The notes under the pieces are model-generated. The model saw only the letters and a list, made by a program, of their open reading frames with translations. It was not told where the DNA came from and did not search any database. Position numbers and translations under genes: made by a program. Of a DNA stretch of 64,000 bases, positions 1-11,000 are shown piece by piece (the stretch's first letter is position 1; each line of letters starts with the position of its first letter). Origin of the DNA: Pseudeuparius sepicola. Taxonomy: Eukaryota > Arthropoda > Insecta > Coleoptera > Anthribidae. The stretch spans positions 105,591,309 to 105,655,308 of the forward strand of contig OY987298.1 of NCBI GenBank assembly GCA_963920635.1. Direction: 5' to 3'.

Positions 1-1182
1 GAGCACCTAGCGTGAACCAATCGCGCCCCTCAGTGCCCCCGCGGGACCCGTCGTGTCCCCCTTTTTTTTACGCGTAATCCGGCTGAAAATATTCCTAGCC
101 GTAACCCCCATTCGACGGCTTGATCCACTCCCGTTGCGCTATTTCTCTCTGAACAAAGACAATAGACTACGAGCCGGGCACCGTTGCCAAATGTATAAGA
201 ATCGTCTTTATTCCCAATTTAAATTTAATGAGACAGGTGTCGTATAATTGCCAACCTTGTCATCAATAGCGATCGGAGTAGGGAGAGATAGAAGGGAGCT
301 AATTCCCCACGAAAATGCACTCCAAACATGATATACTGGGTGTATCGTGATCGTGATTGCATAAACGGTAGAAGATATGGAAAAAATGATAAGAACTAAA
401 TTTGTTCATCTGCTGAGCAGATTCTGCTCATGCAGAATAGAAAATATTCTATACACATTTTGCGTATGAGCCTTCTGGAAGGAGTTATTCTTGATGGAAG
501 GAATAAATATCTTGTATGGCGGCCAACTTGGATTTATGACGTCATAAAATCCAAACAGCGCAACTCGAAGGTAAACACCCGGTACTACACCATTACGTAA
601 CATACAATAAAAAGATTCTACATAGTCTCAGCATATCTTCACAAAAGGTCCCACGGAATATATTATGCTCCTGTACTATGAAGTGGAGTAGGAGAATATG
701 ACGAAGGGGGTAAAACTTAAAGTCTCAACTCCACAAACACTAGGGGGTCATCTTCAGCCGGGTAACAATGTAAAATTATCAGAGCTTCCTAGAAGTAGTC
801 AAATTTTAGTATGCGAATGAGGGAAAATTGATATATGCAAATGTGCAAAAGGCTTAGTCAAAACTTTTAATACAAAATGGAGTTTTTCGCTTTTTTTCCT
901 TCGATTCTTCCTTATTAGCTTTAATTTAGGTTATTAAATTACTTACCTAACGAGTGTTGATAGAAAATGGCAAAAAAGGGAATTTTATTTTTTCTACGAA
1001 TAGCTACAGAATCCAAGATGTTTCTAGCTGACAATGAGGATAACAGTCTTGCCAAACTTAATACACCGTTTCAGTACACGCTAGAGATAGGCTTTTAATG
1101 CGTCACCCAAAAATATAAGTATCTTAAGTAATTTAGTTGGAATTTACTATTATAGCCACTTATACATTTATTTTCGCTTCAG
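1..1182. other. Upstream intron of SDR gene A; no gene seen
   Basis: This stretch ends at the acceptor of the first visible gene A exon, so it is most simply the preceding intron. No supported coding region is visible. Around 181-212, read on the minus strand, AATAAA is followed by TATACA and then TGGCAACGG, which is the order expected at the end of an LTR followed by a primer-binding site. No partner LTR or coding sequence is present, so a retroelement scrap is only a weak possibility. Confidence 0.4.
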
Positions 1183-4100
1183 AAAGCCGTGGTACAGGGT
1201 AGCCTGCTCGGCATTCAGTACATGGGCAAGAACAACGGTGGTAAAGGCGGAGTCATCGTCAACATCGCTTCAATTCTGGGCCTGCAACAGATGGCCGGCT
1301 GTCCCATCTATGTCGGCACTAAGCACTTCGTGGTAGGCTTTGACAGGTCTATGGGCACACCTTACTATTGGGACTTGACCGGCATCAAATTCCTCACCAT
1401 GTGTCCAGGAGTAACTGACACCCCACTGATCTCGGAAGCCAATAGATTTGCCCTGCAGGGATTCCCAGATTTAGGCAAAAATTTGGCCGGAGAATTGGGT
1501 GCCCTGCCACCACAGCCGTAAGTACATAGGTACACTTTTTTATCGCTTGATTTCTATATAAATTGGTACTTGGTATTATTTAATAAAATCAATCACAAAC
1601 AAGCGGAAAATGCTTCACCTAGTTTTGTTTTATTTTCAGTCGTATTGCTATTTTTATCAATAGTTTGATAATTAAAATAAAAAAAATTATTGAAAAATAA
1701 ATCCGTTAATTCGAGTCCAATTGCTCCAATGCCAGCAAATCTTCAATACAATGCAATGACCCATGAAGTCGAGATAGAACAAATAGAAGAAAAATGGTGC
1801 GAGTATCGGAAAATTTCCGTGTTGCTTAAAATCTGAAAGCCAGCGCCACTGAACTGGATAAGGTTTTTGTGTCAGCGATTTGAAATTTCAAGGCTATTAA
1901 TTATCCAGATAATTAGGCCTTTAATTTATTCACAGGAGTGATCGACACGTATACATTTATTAAAGAGTTTTAGATATACCTACATAGCGCCAAAATTCCG
2001 CATGCAACGGTGCCAAGAAATCAGACGCCAGTGGACTATATTTAACCCATTTTCACGAGAATCACTAGGTTTATTCCGATAATATTATGAAAAAAATGAA
2101 GTTGGTATCTTTCGTTTCATAATAAATCGAATTTGAAAATAGTATACTAGGAACCACGCATGTTTGTCTGCAATAAGATATAAATAATAATATTTGCTAT
2201 TTTGAAATTGTTAATTTATAGATAAGGGTCCATCATTACGCAAAACGGAATTGATACATTAAAAAATATATCGGTAATTTGTGTGTGTTCGCTGAAGTAT
2301 TCGCGGGCAAATACTTCAGCGAACACACACGTCAAACGCCAAGATCCCAATTTAGTTTACAATAAAAAATCTGTAGACCATTTTTCACAGCAAAAATTCA
2401 AAATCTGCTTGATGATCGCATTTGAGTCACATATCAATAGCACTTATCACAGGAAAGGGGTCCTTATGATCCTCACCTTGGCTTTCGTTCGTATGTGTGT
2501 CATCGATAAAAAAACAGGGTGTCCCAGTTAAGAAGATACGAGCGATTATCTCGGTGATTTTTAAGATAAATTGGTGGTTCAAGGTTCAAAAACTAAGCTT
2601 GTGTAGTTTTTTCCAATGAATTGAATGCCGCCAAGAAAAAAAGTGAATTTCAAACAAAAAAGTTATCGCAAAATAACGTTTTTTTTTTCGAAAAAATCAA
2701 GATGGCGATTTTGTTGCATTTTTCACTAGAGTGTTAAAATGTATACTAATGTATACTCTAAGATGTTACGAGTGATTATCTCGTTATTTTTTAAAGATAA
2801 ATTGATGGTTGAAACACTAAACTTATGTAGTTTTTTTCCTAGGGATTGAGTGCAATAAAAATTTAGTTGAATTTCAAGCCAAAAAGTTATCGCCAAATAA
2901 CCGATTTTTCTATTATTCTATGGCGAATTTATTGCACATTTTCATGAGACTAGTAAATTGAATAAAAATCTGCACCGCAGGCTTGAATATCACTTCCTGT
3001 TTAGCAGAAGTGACTTTTTCGCCCCATCTAAGACTACAAAAAATTACTATTATTTTATAAAAAAAAAAACGTACCTTCCTGCTAAACCGGGAGTGATATT
3101 TGCGTATGCTGTGAAGACTTTTTTATTCAATTTACTGATCCAATGAAAAATGCAAAAAAGTCTCCAGCAATTAGGTTAAGTATTTGGTGATAACTTTATT
3201 GTTTGAAATTCAACTGCGTTTTTCTTGGTGGCATTCAATTTCTTGCAAAAAAACTACGGAGGTTTCGCGTTTCAACCATCAATTTGTCTTAAAAATTACC
3301 GAGATAATCGCGTGTAACGAGTTAGAGGAACAAAAAACGTCACTTCCGGCAAAAGCGGAAACGATATTCAAGTGTGTGAAGCAGATTTTTACTGCACTTT
3401 ACTAGCCTAATAAAAAATTCAACAAAATCGCCACCTTGATTATTAAAAAATCGGTTCTTTTGCGATCTTTTTTTGTTTGAAGTTCAATTGGTATTTTTCC
3501 TATGGCGGCATTCAATTCCTTGAGAGAAAACCACACTCTTGATGAATTCGAAAAGTAGTAATTCCCCTCAACGGTAAATACAAGGTGATTCCGTCATGAT
3601 TCTGAGTTTAGACTACGTCTAGGAAGGTAAGCACCACTGTTTACCGGTTACTTCCCATCTCACTAAGTAGTTTGTTTATATAACGTTATATGAAATGGCT
3701 TACATATTTTTTTTTTCTAGCTTTGTTGGCTTACCAAAATGTTTTATTGCTGAAGATGACTAGGTGGGTGTACATAATATGTACCCCTCACGTTATATCC
3801 TCCTACTCCACTTTAAGATATGGACTATTTCCTCTGCTTACAATATTTCTTAGTTCTTCTTAACTTTCAACAACAGTGAAATTTGGCAACAGCGGTTTCG
3901 AATATTCACCTTAGTATTTGCTTTCAACGGAGAGCGTCGACTTAATGGGGTGCTTGGGTTCGTTTGCCTAATGTTTTAAATTTGAGAAAATCACATTTTC
4001 CTTGTTAGTGCGCCTCTCCCACAGTAGAGTAATTTTTTTTCACATCATAACTGAACCACCGTGTATAAACGTTGATGACGATGAAATTGACGATCTAAAC

Positions 4101-5217
4101 TTTAGATATTTCTACTCTGGTTTTAAATTCATTTCATTTATGAATTTGTTTTTGGGACGAAAGCGGTGTTTTACCGTTATCCTTTCATTTTCGCAGTAAC
4201 TTACATAACTTTTAACTTTATATAGCATTCATTTCAAAGTTCATAACTTATTAGATACCTAATGTTATTTTATTCAGTAACCTTATATTGAATAAGTATT
4301 CCAAACCAATTACCTATAATTCAGAAAGTTTTCGAATTAAAGGATTTGTCTCGGGTAAAAGCAGTATTAGGGTTTTCGAACAAATTTGAAAATAATGTCT
4401 ATATTTAGTACCTATATCTGCCTACTGACGTTTTGTTTCGAGAAGCCGTTCGCAAATGTGAAATTTTGGTGGGTATTGGGATTGGTATGCTTTTATAAAA
4501 ATTAGTTTGTTTGGATCTGTAGCTATTAACATTTCATCAATTATATTGGCATTGTCAGGAAATGAGGATGGATTTTTGTACCTGTAAATATAAATAAATA
4601 GGTATCTTTGTGACATAGCAGGTAAAGGATAATCACTTATAAAAAAATGCACTACATCCGGGATTCGAACCCAGGATTCCTACTGGAGCCGTAGGTACTA
4701 TATTAACCAGCTAAGTTATTACAGGGGCATACGGGTTCAATCGGCTAGGCGGTATTTGTTTCAACTGTCTATTAGTAAGTAGAGGGGAGATGTAGGAGAC
4801 TCCGGCTTTTACTACAACTACTAGAAGGGATTAGAGGGTGTGGGGTAACCAATCATTATTGTCGGTGATGTGAACTACCCGTTTGTTTTCGACATATTGC
4901 GACTTAATACAAGTATCGAACGTGGAAATTCTTACCTACATTATTGTCAAGCCAAGAATATTAACGAATAAGGATGGGTTTTTGTACCTAGGCCTGTATT
5001 ATATAAATATAAATCAAGAGGGATATCTGTAGCATAGTCCTAGTGACAACATTAGCAATGTTACCAGACTCTATTATTTTGCAGAACATCGAACGTGGCC
5101 AAAGGCCTGATCAAGTTGATCACCCAGGGAGAGAACGGTAGCGTCTGGGTATCCGAAGGAAATCAGCCTATTTACGAAGTTGAAATTCCAGAGAGGACGT
5201 CACTCCGCAAGAACTAA
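1183..5217 (+). CDS. SDR gene A, 15-PGDH-like, last two exons only
   Basis: Two exons, 1183-1517 (335 nt) and 5085-5217 (133 nt), join in phase: CC before gtaagt, then A after ttttgcag. They give 155 C-terminal residues of a short-chain dehydrogenase/reductase, an NAD(P)-dependent oxidoreductase family. The catalytic Ser is in NIASILG and the Tyr/Lys pair in PIYVGTKHF, with the family's 13-residue Ser-to-Tyr spacing, so the active site looks intact; CPGVTDTP follows as in relatives. The last exon contains the family's C-terminal QGENGSVWVSEG and stops at TAA 5215-5217. Exon sizes match the equivalent exons of genes B and C, so this is a tandem paralogue. The Rossmann half lies left of the window. 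An ATTAAA at 5281-5286 is a possible poly(A) signal. Family assignment is firm; the substrate is unknown. Confidence 0.9.
2281..2330. repeat. Perfect 20-bp-stem hairpin
   Basis: GTGTGTGTTCGCTGAAGTAT is followed by a 10-nt loop and its exact reverse complement. No flanking repeat of a mobile element is evident. A perfect stem in otherwise neutral intron suggests a recent origin. Confidence 0.85.
2517..3545. mobile_element. Multi-unit foldback repeat
   Basis: About four diverged copies of one unit of roughly 200 bp lie here, two forward (about 2524-2745 and 2760-2960) and two inverted (about 3130-3320 and 3410-3540). Each carries GATTATCTCG or its complement, then a TAGTTTTTTTCC-like run, GAATTGAATGCCGCC and AAAAAGTTATCGC. 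The left end, CAGGGTGTCCCA, resembles Tc1/mariner-type termini elsewhere in the window. The right end is not sharp. No ORF is encoded. Confidence 0.6.
4649..4728 (-). pseudogene. Degenerate tRNA or tRNA-derived SINE head
   Basis: Read on the minus strand, this holds an A-box-like TTAGCTGGTTAA and a near-perfect B box, GGTTCGAATCC, at tRNA-like spacing. A 5-bp anticodon-type stem CCTAC/GTAGG encloses a 7-nt loop. The T stem has one mismatch and the acceptor ends do not pair, and loop position 33 is not T, so this is not a working tRNA. A SINE head or tRNA pseudogene fits. Confidence 0.55.
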
Positions 5218-5737
5218 ACTGGACTGGAAAATATGGCATTTTTATCCAAATATTTTATATAAAAATCTATCTGCATATAGATTAAACGTTGTTTTGTATA
5301 CGATCTCGCACCCATTTTCTTATATTAAGAAAGTAATATAGGAATCTTTATTTATATATTGCATATCTTATTTTTGAGCGGTAGGGTTTTTATAAAATAA
5401 TGTAAATGACAACTTATTTCCCGAAATTTTGGGGATTGATCTTCTAGGCTTAACGATGTCAATTTTTAATAATAAAAATATCTCACTACTACTTATTTTT
5501 GAAAGTATTGCTTGAATTATAAGTTTTAAGTGTGAAAAGCATCGACTGTGAATGTTACCCGATTCCTCCCTAGACAAAAAGTATTTATATACTTTCTTAC
5601 TTCTATAGGTGTTAAAACTTTTAAAAGTAGGTCAATCTGTTTGGGCTAAAATAATGATACTCACTTTCCTCAATGATATTTTTTATTTAAACTTCATAAT
5701 TTAAGGTGTTAATGTTGAACGAAATAGTTATTTTTAT

Positions 5738-5850
5738 GTACCAAGTCACTGAAGTTCAACTTTTTATGACTCGTGTGGAATTTAGTTGCCGAGGCCTCTG
5801 GCTGAGGCAAATAAACATGAGTCATAAAAAGAACTTCAGTGCCGAGGTAC
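5738..5850. repeat. 113-bp palindromic repeat, copy 1
   Basis: Ends are inverted: GTACCAAGTCACTGAAGTTC at the left and GAACTTCAGTGCCGAGGTAC at the right. An inner part, GAGGCCTCTGGCTGAGGC, is also partly self-complementary. A second copy lies at 9722-9827, and both are preceded by AGTTATTT. It is too short to encode anything. Confidence 0.75.
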
Positions 5851-6029
5851 AGGGTGACCCCCCAAAGAGTACCACCCCCCTTTATTTTCTTAACTTTAGG
5901 GTATTTTAACCGGAAAAAAATTATTTCTTTACTAATTTTATCCAAATTTTCAGAATCTGCTGTCAAAAAAACAATTGAGCATCAAACAAAAAAGTTACGG
6001 ATCTAACCTCACTTTTTTTGAAATTGAAA

Positions 6030-7426
6030 TCTAATGCACCTTTTGGATTTTTAAAAAAGTTCATGGCTCACTAGCTATTTTGAAAAGAGTGATTTTTTTT
6101 GCTATTTCATCAGATCTCTGTAGCTCCGTTATTTCTGATTATACAGAAAAACTGTAGAGACAAAAATTGTAGATAATTTTGGGCTTAATAAGTTAATCTA
6201 ATCCAGCATTTTATGTTGTTTGTGATTTTTGAGATATGACATAAACTTGTGTTTTTTAAATGTAAATCATAGTTGGCTGTGGCCTTATCAAATCGGCCAT
6301 TTTTTTAGCTTTCTAAAGATATAATACTCGGCATACTTATTATAAAAAATAAATGAGCTATGGCTAATTTTCTGATTTTTTTAAATTTTCACATAGTCAG
6401 CCATGGAATATTTTCATAATTACGTTCTATTTGATAATAAGACACACTTCAAACTTTCAAATATTTTATTTCTAGCTGGTAACAAAATGTAACAAAATAA
6501 AACAAAAATTATCATGATGGAGCTCCACCACATAATTATTTGCCCGTAAGAAATTACCTAGATCAGCTCTATCCAAATAGTTGGATAGGGAGAAATAGAC
6601 CTATTTCCTGGCCGCCCCAATCCCTCGATTTGTCTGTTTTGGATTTCTTTTTGTGGGGAACAGTAAAAAATAAAGTATGAGACAATTGTTGAATTAAGAG
6701 CAGCTGTTTTAGAAGCAATTGCCAGTATTGACAGGCGCTCTCTAAAAAAGGCGACAAATTCAGTTTAAAAAATGCAATATTTGCATAAATAATAATGGTG
6801 CATTGTTTGAACAGCTTTTAAAATAATAATAATTTGAATTTGAGTTTTTTAATTTTTGTTTTATTTTGTTACATTTTGTTACCAGCTAACAACAAAATAT
6901 TAGAAAGTTTGAAGTATGTCTAATAATAAAATAGAACGTAATTACGAAAATATTCCATGGTTGACTATGTGAAAATTAAAAAAAAAAATCAGAAAATTAG
7001 CCATAGCTCTTTTATTTTTTATAATAACTATGCCGAGTATTATATCTTTGGAAAGCTGGCCGATTTGATAAGGCCACAGCCAACTATGATTTACATTTAA
7101 AAAACACAAGTTTGTCATATCTCAAAAATCACAAACAACATAAAAAAAAATTAGATTAGATTATCTTATTAAGCCCAAAGTTATCTACAATTTTTGTCTC
7201 TACAGTTTTTCTGTATATTCAGAAATAACGGAGCTACAGAGATCTGATGAAATAGCAAAAAAATCACTCTTTTCAAAATATCTAGTGAGCCATGAACTTT
7301 TTTAAAAATCCAAAAGGGGCATTAGATTGAGCATTCAAAACCGCAATTATTTCCCCATTTAACCTTTGTTTTAGCCCCGCTAATTTCCGACATCCCCATA
7401 GTGGTCATCGAAAAAAACTCACCCTG
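6030..7426. mobile_element. Foldback element, copy 1, Tc1/mariner-derived
   Basis: Two long inverted arms, about 6030-6480 and 6880-7332, flank a unique centre. The right terminus ends CACCCTG before TA (7427-7428), the Tc1/mariner style. The matching left terminus is missing here but is present in the second copy (36079-37594). The centre carries a transposase C-terminal scrap on plus (6576-6680). The arms themselves encode nothing. Confidence 0.75.
6576..6680 (+). pseudogene. Tc1/mariner transposase DDE fragment
   Basis: In-frame translation gives NSWIGR, then SWPPQSLDLS and LDFFLWGTVKNKV before TGA. This matches the region around the third catalytic Asp in the transposase at 18726-19993 (NRWIGR, WPPRSPDLN, DFCIWG). 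The Asp remains but the fragment ends in a stop and lacks the rest of the domain. It sits in the loop between the foldback arms. Confidence 0.75.
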
Positions 7427-8064
7427 TAAATCAACCTTAGAGCATTATAGAAACGTTTCATGTGCGGCTCATATATACATTAAATCTCAATGATGAAATT
7501 TCTGTTTGTTTATATGGTACAAGAGGTCTCCTATTCATGCATGACATAAATGAAGTCACTTGGAACAGCAGCAAGATAACCTCAAGAAGTTACGAGTAAA
7601 AGTAAAAGCACGATCCAAAAACAGAGCAAGTGAATACGGAGAAATTGGCATTTGAAGCTTGTTAAATAACTTGTTAAATAACTATAGTTATTTCTCAGGA
7701 GTTGACAACGAAATGACGCATGCGCATACTGAGACTTTCTTTAATTTCAACGCAAATGTGCTGCAGGAGCCATTTAGAAAAAATAAGAACAAATAGTTTA
7801 AACCATAGAACTGGTTCAAACCAGGCATAGTAAATAACAAAATGACGGTATTACAGTTCACAGGATAGGCACACTTGATGCAACAAGTAGGTATTTTTCC
7901 TTCTTTCCTCAATGGGGTATTTGAACCCTCAAAACCCTCCTTATCTATTGCCCTGGAACTAACCCCTAGCCTAGGCACGTCAAAAGTGTTTACCTGTTCT
8001 TGTCAAACTCGTGGGGAGGTGTCAAAATAAGTATTATTATCATTTTATCAAAATTCTAGTGAAA

Positions 8065-11000
8065 ATGTTACCGGTTACCTCAAGTTTTAGGAGCCTGATT
8101 TATTCCTGTCTTCTCCCGGGGTAAAATTTTCAACTGATATTGAACTCCTCAAAATCAAACAATTTATAGGGGCAAAATTCATCATGATCCATTAGTTTTG
8201 GACAAAAGATTTCAAAGTGATTCGGTGCAAAAGAAAGTCGCTCTTATAACAGGAGGCGCTCATGGCATTGGATTTAATATGGCAGACCGATTATTGGAAG
8301 CTGGAGCTAGGGTATACAAAACATCGTAAATGCAATTATAATTTAGTCTATCCAATAATTTTTTTCTTTGTCCATATTCCGTATTGAACGAATATTTTTC
8401 TTAATAGTTTAAATTAAATGTACCTCTATTCTCGTTTTCAACATTCAAGCTAAAAATATTCTACCTGAAACGATTTTTTCTGATTTCTCAACATTTTTGG
8501 TTTTGTGACTTCCCCCTTTTCAATTTACCTACGTGCCTCAGTTAGTAAAGACTTTGTCCAGGGTCTTAGAGATGTAAGCAGTGCCTAAGTACCCTCTGTT
8601 ATTTATTTGGTTTTAGGCTGTAAGTCTGTTAGGCAGAAATGAAGAAAAAGGTGCCAAGGCGTGCAAATTCTTAAGTGAGAAATATGGTTCGGACAAAGTA
8701 ATATACATCCGATGTGACGCAACTAAAAAAGATGATTTAGAAGGTAGGTTACCTAATTCTCAAAGGGCCGAATTTTTTTATGGTTCTGTTTTTAGATGGG
8801 TTTAAAAAGACTCTTTCTGAATTCTGTAATTTGGACATAGTGATAAATAATGCCGGGATGTTGAAAGACACGATGTGGGAGAGTGAGATAGATCTAAACT
8901 GCGTAAGTATTTAGTATTTAGGTATATTGAAACTGGAAACTATACACCGTTTAGTCTCGACTTAAACAAGAAACCATTCGTAATAATTAACCATTTTAGT
9001 CGACTCGAAATTCTATTGGAGCCATTCATAATGACCTGTTTTCCAGTTTAAAGGGTCTCGGCACAAAAGGGTTTTCTTACTGCGTCAAGAAATTATTTTG
9101 ATCCTCATTTGTAAGCAGCGCCTCGTTCGTCTTAATCTAATCCCCGCTGACTTCCTTCCACGCCTTCATTAATTTCCTCTAAAATACTCCCCAAGCATTA
9201 TTGCATATGGAATTGATCGGAAAGGTGGTATTTTTCGTCCAAAATTTTTGATAGAACTTTCAGGAAATGTAAATGTAAACTTATTTTATCCATATAATTG
9301 GTTTACAAAGTTAAATAATGTTTTGCATTTTTCGACACGTCAAAGTTAAAAAATTGGATAGATTGATCCTGTCCTCTGAGTTGAATTGAAATGAAAAAAG
9401 ATCGTTGGTGGGTAAATAAAGTTGCAACTTATTTCAAAATCTTCTTCAGGGCCGGGGCCGAAAACGAGACAATATCGACTCTTTAACAACATAAGTACTA
9501 GTAAAACTATGTACATTCAATAACAAACACAACAAACAAACATATTAAAAATTTAACATTAAAGTTAGATTTTGCTTTCAAAAATACGAAAAATTGCATA
9601 CTCAAACGTGGTCGCAAACATGACTGTCGCTATCTTTCAAAAGCGACATTTCAAAAATAACATCGCTAAAAATGGGCCTATTTGTAAAAATTTCAAAAAC
9701 TTTTACTTAATAGTTATTTATGTACCAAGGCACTGAAGTTCAACTCATGTGGAGTTCAGTTGCTGAGGCCTCTGGCCGAGGCAAATAAACCACATGAGTC
9801 ATAAAAAGACCTTCAATGCCGAGGTACATATTATATTTTTCTTGAAATCGGAAAAAAAATGTTTTATTAGGCAAGAAAATAATAATAAGGGATCACCCGT
9901 CCACGAACCGACTACGCGCGGCGTTGCTTGACTTTACCGATCGCTCTACCTAGGACAAGTATAATGATGTACGGCACCTTCTGACAGAAAAACCAAACTG
10001 CTGCTTCTTGTGCAGCCTACACAGCAAATCTATTGATTTTCAAATTTACTAAAATATGTAAACTGAAGGATTGCGCTTCTATAGGAAACAATTTCGCAAT
10101 GTGTACGAAAAGTTAAATGGGCCTTTATCTGCCGGGTTTTGAATATTTGGTCACTTGTGACGGGCGATTTCTCCGCGTCTGACGTTTGATGTTTACATCT
10201 CGCCAAGGCCTACTTATTGAAAAAATCGTACAATAATGGGCTACATTATTGTACGATTTCTGTGCTTTTAATGACGATTTTGGGACATTTTAATGCCGAT
10301 TTCAAGAAAAACAGTTTTTTGCCATTTTTTAAGACTCAATGTACAGGGTGGTCAGATAAGATAATGCAAAGTGCTGTATCTCGGAAACTATTCGTCGTAG
10401 AGACTTGCGGTAAAAATTTTTTAGAATAAAGTGCCCAAGAGAAAAACCTGGAAATTATTTTCAGATTTCCAAGATAGTCACCAGGGGTGTAACCGCCATC
10501 TTAAACTTTTAAAGTGATTTTTCACTGAAATCCACCTAGTAATGTTACCAAAATAATACATGCTTTTTAAAGGTAAGCTTTATTCGAGTAATATTTGTTT
10601 AACACTTTTTGACACAGGTATCTATTAAAATAAAGTGGTGGGGAGTGATTCAATGTTTTTTTAAATAAACAGCTGTAACTTCTAAATGACTGAACGGATT
10701 TTAACAAACTTGGTCTCGTTGGAAAAAGCATTTATTGGTCCATCAAACCCATTTTACCCGTGATATGTCTAAATCTCATTCATGCCGCTAGAGCGCGTTT
10801 TTTTGATATAATAACAGAAAATTGCAAAATTCTCGAAAACATTAAATGCAATAATGTTACTTTTTTTTTCATAAAAATGTAGTGAAATGATACCTAAATA
10901 GGCTAGTGAAAACCGTATCTCGATACCCTATTCCTAGCTGAAAATATCAAAGAAAGAAAATTTAGATTTATCATAAAATTTTAAAAAGACGCTGTTACAC

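Larger units (their letters stand above)
1518..5084. other. Gene A last intron
   Basis: Intron between the two gene A exons, gtaagt to ttttgcag. It holds a perfect hairpin (2281-2330), a multi-unit foldback (about 2517-3545) and a tRNA-like sequence (4649-4728, minus). I see no coding capacity in the remainder. Confidence 0.6.
5218..8064. other. Intergenic region between SDR genes A and B
   Basis: Contains a 113-bp palindromic repeat (5738-5850) and a foldback with a transposase scrap (about 6030-7426). From 7427 to 8064 I see no element, and no confident core promoter for gene B. Confidence 0.5.

Noticed and set aside
4649..4728. Functional tRNA gene
   Set aside because: Acceptor stem does not pair and the anticodon loop lacks T33.
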